Below, piece by piece: positions 1 to 8,497 of a stretch of 64,000 bases of DNA. A program made the position numbers and the translations under genes. Position 1 is the first letter of the stretch. Every line of letters begins with the position of its first letter. The stretch covers positions 496,001-560,000 of the forward strand of contig CAVVVF010000004.1 in NCBI GenBank assembly GCA_963751665.1, written 5' to 3'. This DNA is from AC-69 sp963751665. Lineage in GTDB: Bacteria > Actinomycetota > UBA4738 > HRBIN12. The notes under the pieces are model-generated. The model was not told where the DNA came from, searched no databases, and saw only the letters and a list, made by a program, of their open reading frames with translations.

Positions 1-1627
1 CGCACCCGCCGCACAGGATGCAGAGGCTCGTGTCGAGCTCGATGTTCAGGAAGCACTGTAGGCATCTCGCGGCCTCCAGGCGGGCCTGCTGTTCCGTGTA
101 GCCGAGCTCGATCTCCGGGACCCCGATCCGTCGCTCCGAGGCGACCGAGGGGACCTCGACCCGTGGGACGCCGTCGTAGCCGAGCACGGGGCGGTTCACA
201 ACGGTGACCGGCAGCATGCGGCGGAACCGCTGCTCCGGCTGCTCCTCGCCCGTCAGCATCCGGTGGATCGATGCGGCAGCCCGCCTGCCGTCCCCGATGG
301 CGTCGATCAGGTTCCGGGGCCCGAAGGCCACGTCGCCGCCCGCGTAGATCCCCGGTGCCGAGGTGGCCAGCGAGTCGCGCTCGACGGCGATCGTCCCCCG
401 CGGACTCACCTCGACTCCGTCGTTCGGGTCGAGCCACGAGAGGTCCGGGGCCTGCCCGATGGCCAGGATCACCGAGTCACACGCGATCGACTTCTCGGTC
501 CCCTCGACGAACCGGGGGTTGAACCGGCCGTCGGGGTCGAAGACGGAGGACACGTCCAACGTCTCCAGGCCCTCGACGTGGTCCGTGCCCAGGATGCGCT
601 TGGGGCCGAGCCGATGCAGGATCTCGATCCCCTCGTTCTCCGCCTCCTCGATCTCGAACCCGTGGGCAGGCATCTCCTGGCGGTTCTCCAGCGCCACGAT
701 GCGGACCCGTCGCGCGCCCATCCGCATGGCCACCCGGGCGACGTCGAGCGTGACCGTCGCGGCAGCCTCGACCCCGTCGGCAAGCTGCTCGGCGCCGGCC
801 TCCGGCTGCGACCGGCCCGCGGCGATCTCACGAAGCGCCGTCCGGGCCACGTCGAGGGCCACGTTCCCGCCACCGATCACCACGACATCGTCGCCCAGCT
901 CCACCCGATACCCGGCGTTTGCGTTGATCAGGAAATCCACGGCCTTCAGCACCCCGTCGAGCTCCACTCCCGGAACCTGCAGGTCGCGGCTTCGCATGGC
1001 GCCGACGGCCATGAATACGGCCGCGAACCCATCGTCCTTCAGCGAGGAGAGCGTGAAGTCCCGGCCCAAGCGCCGTTCCGTGCGGAGCTCGACCCCGAGC
1101 CCGAGGATGGCGCGGATCTCGGCTTGCAGGACCTCCCGGCGCAGGCGGTACGTGGGGATCCCGAGGACCATCATGCCGCCGGGCCGGTCCGCGGCGTCCA
1201 GGACGACCGGACGGTAGCCGTACGCTGCGAGGTCGTGGGCGCAGGCGAGGCCGGCCGGCCCGGCCCCCACGACGGCTACCCGATCGTCCCGGCGCGGCAT
1301 CATCTCCACCGCCTCGCGCCACAGGCGCTCGCCGTGCGCGCTCTCCACGCCTCCGCGCTCACAGGCGAACCGCTTCAGCGCACGGATCGCGATGGGCTGG
1401 TCGATGTCGCCGCGGCGGCACGCGGCCTCACAGGGGGCGGCACAAACCCGGCCACAGATCGACGGGAACGGATTCGGCATGCGCGCGATGAGGTACGCGA
1501 GCTCGTCGTCCCCGGCGGCGATGGCCGACACGTAGCGGCCGGCGTTGGTGAGGACCGGGCACGCCCTGGTGCACGGGACGTTGTCGTCCAGCCACTCGGC
1601 CCCCACGGGCACGGCCTCGAACCGCAC
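1..1627 (-). CDS. NAD(P)/FAD-dependent oxidoreductase with Fe-S domains (GltD-like), 3' end missing
   Basis: Read right to left from a GTG at 1627; it leaves the window at the left edge, so about 542 codons are seen. Order of domains: an N-terminal cysteine-rich iron-sulfur segment of the GltD/dihydropyrimidine dehydrogenase type (VPCTRACP, then ICGRVCAAPCEAACRRG), an FAD site (VAVVGAGPAGLACA), a second nucleotide site (VVVIGGGNVALDVA), and a cysteine-rich tail (RCLQCF, LCILCGGC) that looks like the start of a 4Fe-4S domain. Members of this family pass electrons between NAD(P)H and a partner protein or ferredoxin. No glutamate synthase large subunit is visible, so the substrate is unknown. 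The start lies four bases after the stop of the small membrane gene upstream, which suggests one transcript. Confidence 0.85.
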   Translation of the reverse strand, partial: MRFEAVPVGAEWLDDNVPCTRACPVLTNAGRYVSAIAAGDDELAYLIARMPNPFPSICGRVCAAPCEAACRRGDIDQPIAIRALKRFACERGGVESAHGERLWREAVEMMPRRDDRVAVVGAGPAGLACAHDLAAYGYRPVVLDAADRPGGMMVLGIPTYRLRREVLQAEIRAILGLGVELRTERRLGRDFTLSSLKDDGFAAVFMAVGAMRSRDLQVPGVELDGVLKAVDFLINANAGYRVELGDDVVVIGGGNVALDVARTALREIAAGRSQPEAGAEQLADGVEAAATVTLDVARVAMRMGARRVRIVALENRQEMPAHGFEIEEAENEGIEILHRLGPKRILGTDHVEGLETLDVSSVFDPDGRFNPRFVEGTEKSIACDSVILAIGQAPDLSWLDPNDGVEVSPRGTIAVERDSLATSAPGIYAGGDVAFGPRNLIDAIGDGRRAAASIHRMLTGEEQPEQRFRRMLPVTVVNRPVLGYDGVPRVEVPSVASERRIGVPEIELGYTEQQARLEAARCLQCFLNIELDTSLCILCGGC

Positions 1628-1631
1628 GCCG

Positions 1632-1856
1632 CTACCCCCGCTCCCGCCCTTGGAGCCGCCCGAACAACCAGCTCATGAAGGCGAAGAAGACGCCCATCCA
1701 GATCAACGCCAGCGCGTCCCGGGTCCTGGGGACGGCGTGCAGGGACAGGTACGCGACCAGTCGGTTGGGAACCAGGACGAACCCAATGATCGAAAGGACC
1801 AACACCAGGCCCCCCCGAGCGAGGCCGCTGCCCCAGCTACCCACCGGACGCGACAC
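1632..1856 (-). CDS. small membrane protein, two predicted transmembrane helices
   Basis: A 74-residue protein with a GTG start at 1856. Two hydrophobic stretches (about residues 15-37 and 47-64) are joined by a short polar loop, and the C-terminus is basic (GRLQGRERG), which suggests a two-helix membrane protein with a cytoplasmic tail. I do not recognise the family. The gene ends four bases before the GTG of the Fe-S flavoprotein, so the two are probably co-translated and the small protein could anchor or accompany the oxidoreductase; that partnership is inference only. The 189 bases upstream (1857-2045) hold nothing I can identify. Confidence 0.6.
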   Translation of the reverse strand: MSRPVGSWGSGLARGGLVLVLSIIGFVLVPNRLVAYLSLHAVPRTRDALALIWMGVFFAFMSWLFGRLQGRERG

Positions 1857-2045
1857 CGTCGGGACGGCCCACCTCAGGCTGCTCCATGGACGGGCTCATG
1901 CGATCACCGAGACTGTATCCGTCATCCCGACCTTCCGCTCGCAACGGCGCTCAAGCCCCCGGGCCTTCGCAGCGGACAGTCGCTCACGAGCCAGGCCCCC
2001 GGGAGAGGCGAACGTCCCGAGGTTGTTGGGCCCGACGCCCTGTGG

Positions 2046-2435
2046 TCAGGCCGATCCCACGGGCGAGAAGCGCTCGAAGATCACTCCCTCGACCGTCTCC
2101 GGGTACAGGATGCCGGTGAAGCGGTCGACCTCCTCGGAGTTGGTGTGGATGTTCTCGGCCGCCTCGTCCTCGAAGATCATGACATGGAGGAATCGGGTGG
2201 GTTCCTACACATCCTCGAGCGACAGGTAGAGCTTGGTCCCAGGCTCGTGGTCGCGGACGTAACTCGCGAACTCCTCGATCGCGGAACGGCACCGGTCCAG
2301 CGACTCGGGCTTGACGCCAAACCGGGCCGTCCCATGGATGCGCACGGAGCTAGAGGAGGTCTCCTCCGCCTTGACGATGCCGACGAGGTGTCCCTCCTCG
2401 GGATCGGTGAACAGCCCGTAGGTGACCGTGCCCAT
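2046..2435 (-). pseudogene. antibiotic-biosynthesis-monooxygenase-like (ABM/quinol monooxygenase) gene with an in-frame TAG
   Basis: From the ATG at 2435 the frame stays open to a TGA at 2046-2048 except for one TAG at 2205-2207 (codon 77 of 130). The part after the stop keeps the typical ABM-domain ending (FLHVMIFEDEAAENIH, ETVEGVIFERF), so the stop splits a recognisable domain rather than ending it. The neighbouring residues read SLEDV-stop-EPTRFLH; a single base change from GAG would give this TAG. ABM proteins are small dimeric ferredoxin-like-fold enzymes, often quinol oxygenases. Either a real nonsense mutation or a sequencing error is possible. The start overlaps the broken end of the P-type ATPase remnant upstream. 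Confidence 0.6.
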
Positions 2436-2446
2436 CCCATGGAGGC

Positions 2447-2861
2447 CTCGAGGACGTCGTCGAGGACAACGTCGCCGATGGGGATCTCCCAGACCTCGCC
2501 GTCCCGCACTGCTCGCGCCCAGGGGGCCGTTAGGACGGCAAGCCGGTCCAGCGTCCGCTTCGCCCTGAGCTCCTGCACGATGCCGACGAGGGCGTTCGCC
2601 ACGAGGACCCCCCCGAACAGGGCGTCCTGGATCGGTCCGACAACCAGGATCACCACGAGCAGCATGCCGAGCAGCGCCTTGAAGGGAGTGAGGACGTTTG
2701 CTCGGACGATCTGCAACGGTGTTCGGCCTGGTGGTCTCCGGAACGTCGTTCGTCTGGCCGCGGCGGACCCGCTCGAGCACCTCGATGTTGGTGAGCCCAG
2801 CGAGGTCGGATCCCGACTCCGAGCGAGCGCGTCCTCGACCCAGGTGCGGAACGCTGGTCAT
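2447..2861 (-). pseudogene. remnant of a P-type cation-transporting ATPase (N-terminal part only)
   Basis: The first segment (ATG at 2861) matches the cytoplasmic start of P-type ATPases (GLTNIEVLERVRRGQTNDVP). After a frame change near 2712 the next segment shows the first membrane pair and the following motif (IVQELRAKRTLDRLAVLTAP, then VVLDDVLE). Similarity stops near 2455, where the ABM-like gene begins, so the phosphorylation (DKTG), nucleotide-binding and later membrane domains are absent: this is a deletion remnant, not just a frameshift. The ATG overlaps the stop of the formate/nitrite channel gene as ATGA, so the ATPase was once translationally coupled to it. The closest family in my reading is the CtpE-type actinobacterial ATPases. 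Confidence 0.7.
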
Positions 2862-3748
2862 CCGCCGGGATGCCGGTCCGTCCGCGAGGACGAGAGGTAC
2901 ACGAACCAATACACCAAGCCGACCAAGACCGCCCCGCCCACGATGTTGCCGAGAGTAGCCGAAAGGATGTTGGTGGCCGCGCTCCCCACGCCGAGGTGTG
3001 CCAGTTCGGCTGATGGCAGCGCCGCCGCCTTCACCACACCCGCCTGGTCCTTGAGCAGGATCCCCAGAGGGAGGAAGTACATGTTCGCGATGCTGTGCTC
3101 GAAGCCCGAGGCGACGAAGGCCGAGATCGGAAACAGGATGGCGAAGATCTTGTCGATCACGCTTCGGCCGCCCGATGCCAGCCAAACGGCAAGGCAAACG
3201 AGAGCGTTGGCCAGGATGCCGCGCATCAGGACCGCTCCGAACGGGAGCCCCGCCTTCGTCACGGCGATCGTCAGGGCGGTCGCCCCAACGGCATCGTCCG
3301 CCTGAGACCACCACTGCCCGAGGTACACCATGGCCACGACGCTGAGCGCTCCGATGAGGTTCCCGACGTAGACGATGGCCCAGTTCTGGAGGAGCCGGCC
3401 GATCGGGATATGTCCGCTCACCCAGCTCATGGCGACGAGGTTGTTTCCGGTGAACAGCTCGGCGCCCGCCACGATGACCAGGATGAGGCCCAGCGAGAAG
3501 CCGATGCCCGAGAGGAATCGGGTGGGTCCGAAGCCCAACGCAGACCCCGTTCCGATGATGGTGGACAGGACCCCGCCGAGGGCGATGAACGCCCCGGCGA
3601 CGACGCCCAGCACGAACGTCGTCACGGCCGGCGCTCGCGCCTTCGCCACCCCCCGGGTCTCGACCAGCTCGGCGATCTCCCGGGGTGAGAAGGTGTCCAT
3701 GCCGGCCATCGGGTGGGGCCGGTCGCGAACGTCCCTCGCTCCGTTCAT
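2858..3748 (-). CDS. formate/nitrite transporter (FNT) family channel
   Basis: A 296-residue inner-membrane protein with six hydrophobic segments and FNT hallmarks: AGAELFTGNN after the second helix, a long alanine/glycine-rich middle, and ASGFEHSIANMYF in the fifth helix region, whose histidine is the central pore residue in FocA/NirC. FNT pentamers carry small monovalent anions such as formate, nitrite or hydrosulfide. A strong ribosome site (GAAGGAGGGAAG) lies just before the ATG at 3748. The stop overlaps the ATG of the ATPase remnant. In this redox/stress island, nitrite or formate is the more likely cargo, but the sequence cannot decide between them. Confidence 0.9.
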   Translation of the reverse strand: MNGARDVRDRPHPMAGMDTFSPREIAELVETRGVAKARAPAVTTFVLGVVAGAFIALGGVLSTIIGTGSALGFGPTRFLSGIGFSLGLILVIVAGAELFTGNNLVAMSWVSGHIPIGRLLQNWAIVYVGNLIGALSVVAMVYLGQWWSQADDAVGATALTIAVTKAGLPFGAVLMRGILANALVCLAVWLASGGRSVIDKIFAILFPISAFVASGFEHSIANMYFLPLGILLKDQAGVVKAAALPSAELAHLGVGSAATNILSATLGNIVGGAVLVGLVYWFVYLSSSRTDRHPGG

Positions 3749-3833
3749 GGCTTCCCTCCTTCGCTCGCGGGGGATCGACGGTCCGCTGAGCCTACGTGCT
3801 CGTGGGCAAGGCAGGCTCGCGTCACATCAGCAA

Positions 3834-3863
3834 CGAAGGCGGGGGTGGGAGCCCCCGCCTTCG
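3834..3863 (-). terminator. GC-rich hairpin after the DoxX-like gene
   Basis: A perfect 12-bp stem (3834-3845 with 3852-3863) closes a six-base loop. It lies 27 bases beyond the stop of the DoxX-like gene and before the formate/nitrite channel gene on the same strand, where it would end the DoxX transcript. There is only a weak T-rich tail. Confidence 0.6.
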
Positions 3864-3890
3864 CCTCGGCCTTTCCGTGGTCCGGATGCA

Positions 3891-4508
3891 CTACTTCAGG
3901 ATGGGATACCGCTTGACCAGCGAGACCCTCTCCCAATACTTCCCGAGGCCGAGGTACCGGCCGGCTGCGACATAGGCGATCCCCGCCAGGACGATGGCGA
4001 ACACGACGTGCTCGTCCAGGAAGGGGTTGTTGTCCGGCCAGATGGCGCCCGCGGTGTAGAAGAGCCCCATCCAGATGATGCCGCCGATCGCGGCGAGTCG
4101 CGTCCCGATGCCCAGGATCAGGGCCAGCCCGATCAGCAGCATCGAGAGCATGTAGACCCAGTCCACCCAGGTCTGCCCGGCGAGCCCGGCGTAGAAGTCC
4201 TTGAACGGACCCTTCGTGCCGAACTCGAGGAACCCGGCGGTCGGGTGTCCGCCGTTCAGCCAGGCGGCGTCCTTGGCGAAGAAGTCGATCCCCCCGCTCT
4301 CCAGACGCCCGGTCCCGAACCCCAGGGCGAACGCCTTGTCCAGGAAGGCCCACAGGAACACCCATCCGAGCGCGATCCGGGAGAGTCCCCAGAACACCCC
4401 GCCCCTCACGGCGGCCTCGGGAGCGGTGACCTCCGCCTTGACCACGTCGACGGTCGCCTCGGCCTGCCCGTTGACCTCGGGCCTCGCCACATCGATTTGC
4501 CTCAACAT
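3891..4508 (-). CDS. DoxX-family membrane protein
   Basis: A 205-residue protein starting at the ATG at 4508, chosen because GGGAGGTGGGAACG stands directly before it; a longer frame to 4649 exists but its extra residues look non-coding. After a charged N-terminal tail of about 40 residues there are four hydrophobic helices (GVFWGLSRIALGWVFLWAF, MLSMLLIGLALILGIGTRL, IGGIIWMGLFYTAGAIW, FAIVLAGIAYVAAG), the fold of DoxX/DoxD quinone-linked membrane proteins (thiosulfate:quinone oxidoreductase subunits and relatives). The exact reaction is unknown. A DosR-like palindrome lies about 117 bases upstream, between this gene and the divergent DUF294 gene. Confidence 0.8.
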   Translation of the reverse strand: MLRQIDVARPEVNGQAEATVDVVKAEVTAPEAAVRGGVFWGLSRIALGWVFLWAFLDKAFALGFGTGRLESGGIDFFAKDAAWLNGGHPTAGFLEFGTKGPFKDFYAGLAGQTWVDWVYMLSMLLIGLALILGIGTRLAAIGGIIWMGLFYTAGAIWPDNNPFLDEHVVFAIVLAGIAYVAAGRYLGLGKYWERVSLVKRYPILK

Positions 4509-4624
4509 CGTTCCCACCTCCCTTTCCAGAAGGTTGTCTCTCTCGTGCAGCATGCGGCAGCGAAGGGACGGCGGCAGCGGCCTTGCGGCCCTCTTCAGGC
4601 TGGGCCTGGGGCCCACTTCGACGC

Positions 4625-4638
4625 GGGACCTTCGTCCC
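4625..4638. promoter_or_regulatory. DosR-box-like palindrome GGGAC-N4-GTCCC
   Basis: The sequence GGGACCTTCGTCCC is a perfect 5-bp inverted repeat around four bases, the same half-sites and spacing as the core of the mycobacterial DosR/DevR box (GGGAC-N4-GTCCC). It sits in the divergent control region between the DoxX-like gene (start 4508) and the DUF294 gene (start 4735), and a DevR-like regulator is encoded at 7795-8460. I found only this one strong copy in the island, so it may be chance. Confidence 0.4.
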
Positions 4639-4678
4639 CTTGCGGCCATGGTGCCCAGCTCGTCACCCCCCAGCTTGA

Positions 4679-4710
4679 CGAGGGCCCTCAGGTGTCTTGG
4701 GGGGCCCTCG
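4679..4710. repeat. inverted repeat before the DUF294 gene
   Basis: The arms CGAGGGCCCTC (4679-4689) and GGGGGCCCTCG (4700-4710) are inverted with one mismatch around ten bases, and end 24 bases before the start of the DUF294 gene. It could be an operator or a short RNA hairpin; no family match is known to me. Confidence 0.35.
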
Positions 4711-4734
4711 ACTGATGGGATACTTCCGGGGGTG

Positions 4735-6576
4735 ATGCAGGTCGAGGCGTTCCTCGCCCGCCATCCCCCGTTCGATTCCCTGGAGACCGCGGAACTCGAG
4801 AGGGTGGCGCGGTCGGTCCAGATCGAGTTCTTCCCTGCCGGGACGACGATCCTGCAGCAGGCTGGGGAACCCGCCCGGTTCCTCTACGTGGTCCGCACCG
4901 GCGCGGTTGAGCTGCTCGACCAGGGCCGGGTCCTGGACCTCCTGGGAGAGGGCGAGGCGTTCGGGCACCCGTCGCTCCTCTCCGGCCTGGGCCCGGCGTT
5001 TGCGGTCCGCGCCCACGAGGACACGCTCTGCTACCTCGTCGACCGGGCCGTTTCCGAGGAGGTGATGGGGACCCCGTCCGGGCTGGCCTTCCTGACCGCC
5101 AGCCTGCTGCGACGCGGGCGACGGGCCGGGCTGGCGCGGGAGGGCGAGTCTGCAGCCGCGGTCGGGCTGGTCCGAGTGGGTGCGCTCATCCGTCGCGGCC
5201 CCGTGATCTGCGCTCCCGAGGCGACGGTTCAGGAGGCCGCCGAGCTCATGTCCAAGGAGCGTGTCTCGGCGGTACTGGTCTCGACCGAGAAGGGCCTGGG
5301 GATCATGACCGATCGAGACCTGCGGTCGCGGGTGCTGGCATCTGGTGTGCCGGGGGAGACCCGTGTCCGCGAGGTCATGTCCTTCCCCGTGGTCACGGCC
5401 TCGGTTGACGCCACCGCGAACGACGTTCTGCTGCTCATGCTGGGGCACGGTTTCCATCACGTTCCCGTGACCGATCGCGAAAGCAACGTCGTCGGCGTGG
5501 TGTCGGACGGGGATCTGTTCGGGTTGGAACGCATCGCTCCGTTCTCGGTCCACCGCGCGATCGAGACGGCGACCACCGAGGGCCACGTGGTGGAGGAGGC
5601 GTCACGGCTGCCGGGGATCGTCGTGGCGCTGGTCGAGGCGGAGACGGACCCCGTCGAGGTGGGGCACATCATCGCTGCCACCGTCGATGCAGCTACCCGA
5701 CAGCTGATCGCCCTGAGTTTGAGAGACCTGGGTGAGCCTCCGGGATCCTGGGCCTGGCTCGCGCTTGGGAGCGAGGCCAGGCACGAGCAGTCGCTGCGAA
5801 CCGACCAGGACCATGCGCTGATCTTCGATCCCGCCGACGGCGCATCGGACGACGCCGACGCCTACTTCGCCGAGCTCGCGGCCCGCGTCACCGACGGGCT
5901 GGAGAGGGCGGGGGTCCCGCGATGCCGAGGCGACGTGATGGCGACGAACCCGTTGTGGCGGAGGCCGGTCACCGCTTGGGTGGCCGAGTTCCGGACCCGC
6001 CTGGCCGATCCCGGGCTGGCAGGAAAGGTCTTCACGAGCATCGCGCTCGACTATCGGCGGGTGGCCGGCTCTCTGGATATCGAGTCGATCCTGGACGGGC
6101 TCATCCGCCAAGCTTCTCGAAACCCGACGTTCGCGCGTCGCCTGGCCCATACCGCGCTCGAGCTCCGGCCGCCGACCGGGTTCGTCCGCGACTTCGTCGT
6201 GGAGGCCCGAGGAGCCCACGCGGGAACGCTGGATGTGAAGCACGGTGGGATCACGCCGATCACCAATCTGGCGCGGGCCTACGCGGTCGGGAGCGGACTG
6301 ACCGGCAACCGGACCCTGTGGCGCCTACGAGAGGTAAGCGCGATGGGTGTCCTCGACCCGGACGTGGCCTTCGGACTGGAGGAGGCCTTCCGACTCCTCT
6401 GGCGGGTCCGGCTGGAGCACCAGGTGGCCCAGGTGCGGGCAGGCCTTCCGGGAGACGACGCGGTGAACCCTCGATCGCTCGGCCCCCTGACCCGTCGAGG
6501 CCTGAAGGATGCCTTTCGTCTGACAGCACGGGCGCAGCGTGCCCTGGCAACCGAGATGGGGTTGCGCATCTCGTGA
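4735..6576 (+). CDS. cNMP-binding / CBS-pair / DUF294 nucleotidyltransferase-like signalling protein
   Basis: About 613 residues from the ATG at 4735 (a GTG directly before it at 4732 is also possible). Domains in order: a cyclic-nucleotide-binding fold (about 1-125), two CBS repeats (about 140-260, with VSAVLVSTEKGLGIMTDRDL and HVPVTDRESNVVGVVSDGDL), a DUF294 nucleotidyltransferase-like domain (about 280-430) with the signature LGSEARHEQSLRTDQDHAL, whose GSEAR and DQD residues match the metal/nucleotide site, and a DUF294 C-terminal helical domain. Such proteins are thought to sense adenine nucleotides; the substrate of the transferase domain is not established. Stop and next start overlap (GTGA), so the gene is coupled to the exonuclease that follows. 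Confidence 0.85.
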   Translation: MQVEAFLARHPPFDSLETAELERVARSVQIEFFPAGTTILQQAGEPARFLYVVRTGAVELLDQGRVLDLLGEGEAFGHPSLLSGLGPAFAVRAHEDTLCYLVDRAVSEEVMGTPSGLAFLTASLLRRGRRAGLAREGESAAAVGLVRVGALIRRGPVICAPEATVQEAAELMSKERVSAVLVSTEKGLGIMTDRDLRSRVLASGVPGETRVREVMSFPVVTASVDATANDVLLLMLGHGFHHVPVTDRESNVVGVVSDGDLFGLERIAPFSVHRAIETATTEGHVVEEASRLPGIVVALVEAETDPVEVGHIIAATVDAATRQLIALSLRDLGEPPGSWAWLALGSEARHEQSLRTDQDHALIFDPADGASDDADAYFAELAARVTDGLERAGVPRCRGDVMATNPLWRRPVTAWVAEFRTRLADPGLAGKVFTSIALDYRRVAGSLDIESILDGLIRQASRNPTFARRLAHTALELRPPTGFVRDFVVEARGAHAGTLDVKHGGITPITNLARAYAVGSGLTGNRTLWRLREVSAMGVLDPDVAFGLEEAFRLLWRVRLEHQVAQVRAGLPGDDAVNPRSLGPLTRRGLKDAFRLTARAQRALATEMGLRIS

Positions 6577-7232
6577 GACCGGACCTCCCGGGACCCCCCC
6601 GACGGCTCCGCCGACGCCCGTGGATCGAGGCGGAGTTCGCCTCCCTCGACTTCGAGACGACCGGCCTAGATCCCGATCGCGATGCCGTGGTGTCGTTCGG
6701 GGTCGTGCCGGTCCGGCATGGCCGGGTGATCCTGGCCGAGAGCGAGTATCGGGAGATCGCACCGGAAGCCCCATTGACCGCGAGGTCGATCGTGGTTCAC
6801 GGTCTCAGGCCACTCGACCTGCGTGGAGCACCGGCGCTTCACCAGGTGCTGCCGGATCTACGTGCCTCGCTCCAGGGCCGATACCTCCTGGCTTGGTCGG
6901 CCGACGTGGAGGCGGGCTTCCTGTCCCGGGCATTCGGCGGCTCGGGGCGATGGTGGCGCCGGCGCATCGTGGACGTGCTGCTGCTTGCCCAGGTGGCCGA
7001 CCGTCTCGAGGGTCGCGCGGCTCGGCCGGGCGACTACAACCTGACCACGGCGGCGGCCCGCTTCGGGACACCCGTCCATGCCCCGCACCATGCCCTCGAC
7101 GACGCTCTGACGACCGCTCAGGTATTCCTGGTGTTGGCGACGAAGCTCTCCACGAGGGGATACGGGACGCCGGCTCGGCTCTTGAAGGCGGGGAGACGCC
7201 TACGAGCCCAGCGGTCAGGCCGGCTGGGGTGA
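6573..7232 (+). CDS. DEDDh 3'-5' exonuclease (DNA polymerase III epsilon-like)
   Basis: A 219-residue protein with a GTG start overlapping the preceding stop. It shows the DEDDh exonuclease motifs: Exo I in SLDFETTGLDPDRD, a middle acidic motif (WSADVEAGFL) and Exo III HHALDDALTTAQVF with the general-base histidine and final aspartate. Length and lack of other domains fit a stand-alone epsilon-like exonuclease. A DUF294 protein followed by an epsilon-like exonuclease is a pairing I know from other bacteria, and the overlap supports joint function, perhaps in nucleotide or RNA/DNA turnover under stress. Confidence 0.85.
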   Translation: MRPDLPGPPRRLRRRPWIEAEFASLDFETTGLDPDRDAVVSFGVVPVRHGRVILAESEYREIAPEAPLTARSIVVHGLRPLDLRGAPALHQVLPDLRASLQGRYLLAWSADVEAGFLSRAFGGSGRWWRRRIVDVLLLAQVADRLEGRAARPGDYNLTTAAARFGTPVHAPHHALDDALTTAQVFLVLATKLSTRGYGTPARLLKAGRRLRAQRSGRLG

Positions 7233-7298
7233 CCGCCGTTCCAGGGGCCCCATGGTCATAATCCCTGGGCGAACGTTGGACTCGACCGGGAGGTGGCA

Positions 7299-7695
7299 AT
7301 GTCCAAGGGCGATGACTACGTGAAGGCAGTGATGAGCGCTCCGGTGATTCACGTCGCTCCCGATGCCACGGTGGCGCAAGCGCTTCGGACCATGATCGAC
7401 CACGACATCGGGTCGGTGGTCGTCGCGGAGGGCGAATCGGCCGTCGGGGTGTTCACCGAGCGGGACCTGACCAGGCGGATCCTGGACGATCCGGGCCTTC
7501 TGGATCGCAAGGTGCGTGAGGTCATGTCCTCTCCGGTGACGACCGTTGGATCCCGACGACGAGGTGGTGTTCGTCTTCGGGCTGATGAACGAGAAGGGAA
7601 TTCGCCGGCTCCCGGTCGTCCATGACGACCGGCTGGTGGGGATCGTCACGGAACGCGACCTGCTTCAGTGGGTCGACGCCGTGGCCAACGCGTGA
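7299..7695 (+). CDS. CBS-domain pair protein (Hrp1-like), one-base frameshift
   Basis: The ATG at 7299 follows a good ribosome site (GGGAGG). The first CBS repeat is intact (VAQALRTMIDHDIGSVVV, VGVFTERDLTRRIL). The frame breaks near 7549, where GTTGGATCCC has one extra G; removing it gives VTTVDPDDEVVFVF and then the second CBS repeat (RRLPVVHDDRLVGIVTERDL) to a TGA at 7693-7695, a protein of about 131 residues. Two-CBS proteins of this size, such as the hypoxic response protein of mycobacteria, are common members of dormancy regulons, which fits the DevR/DevS-like pair next door. The extra G is probably a sequencing error. Confidence 0.75.
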
Positions 7696-7794
7696 GGTCG
7701 ACCGACCCGACCGAGGACTCTGACCGGAACGGTTTCTCGTGCTTTCTATCGGCGGCGCCCTCCGCGCTCCAGCGGCATCGATGACGCCAAGCCC

Positions 7795-8460
7795 CTAGGC
7801 AGGGGTTCCGGGCATCGTGGTGTGCCGCGCGAGGTAGGCGGCGGCTTCGGCCCGGCGAGCGACCTCGAGCTTGGACAGGATGCTCGAGACGTAGTTCTTC
7901 ACGGTCTTCTCGGCCAGATGAAGCTTCTCACCGATCTCTCTGTTGGTCTTCCCGTCGGCGACCAGCGACAGGATCCGCTCCTCCTGGGGCGAGAGGCGAG
8001 CCAGCTTCTCGTCCGTCAGGAGGTGTTTGCCCTTCCGCAAGCGGTCCAGGACGGCGCTGGTGACGGCAGGGTCGAGCAGGCTCTCGCCCTTGCCCACGGT
8101 CCTGATGGCCCGGACCAGCTCGCCGCCCTTCACCTGCTTCAGGACGTAGCCGGACGCTCCGGCCATGATCGAGGCGAACAGGGCCTCGTCGTCGGCGAAC
8201 GAGGTGAGCATGATTACCGCGGTCTTCGGATGGCGGGCCCTGATCTCGCGTGTCGCCTCGATCCCGCTCCCGTCGGCGAGGCGAACGTCCATGACCACGA
8301 CGTCCGGTCGGGCCCGGTCGGCTTCGTCGATGGCCTCACGGACCGAGGAGGCCTCGGCGGTGACGATGATGTCGTCGGTGGCCTGGAGCAGCGCCTTCAC
8401 GCCATCCCGGACCACCTCGTGGTCATCGACGAGAAGGATCCGAAGCGGTGGTTCCGACAT
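7795..8460 (-). CDS. NarL/LuxR-family response regulator, DevR/DosR-like
   Basis: 221 residues: a receiver domain (about 6-125) with the acidic pair in LLVDDHEVVRDG, the phosphorylation aspartate in VVVMDVRLADG and the lysine in YVLKQVKGG, then a LuxR-type helix-turn-helix (LSPQEERILSLVADGKTNREIGEKL, recognition helix in EKTVKNYVSSILSKL; quoted in parts). The overall pattern matches mycobacterial DevR/DosR. The likely partner is the GAF histidine kinase at 9505-10605 on the same strand. The ATG at 8460 is preceded by TAGGAT and a seven-base gap, so the transcript is probably leaderless. Confidence 0.88.
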   Translation of the reverse strand: MSEPPLRILLVDDHEVVRDGVKALLQATDDIIVTAEASSVREAIDEADRARPDVVVMDVRLADGSGIEATREIRARHPKTAVIMLTSFADDEALFASIMAGASGYVLKQVKGGELVRAIRTVGKGESLLDPAVTSAVLDRLRKGKHLLTDEKLARLSPQEERILSLVADGKTNREIGEKLHLAEKTVKNYVSSILSKLEVARRAEAAAYLARHTTMPGTPA

Positions 8461-8467
8461 GCTGGGA

Positions 8468-8473
8468 ATCCTA
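8468..8473 (-). promoter_or_regulatory. -10 element TAGGAT of the DevR-like gene
   Basis: TAGGAT on the minus strand ends seven bases before the ATG at 8460, the spacing expected when transcription starts at the start codon (leaderless mRNA). Confidence 0.5.
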
Positions 8474-8497
8474 GCTGACAGCGGTCGAAAGCGGCCC

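Noticed and set aside
263..1678. Long open frame on the plus strand opposite the Fe-S flavoprotein
   Set aside because: It is a GC-rich antisense shadow: composition is dominated by Arg/Pro/Gly/His with no domain, while the minus strand has clear cysteine and nucleotide-binding motifs.
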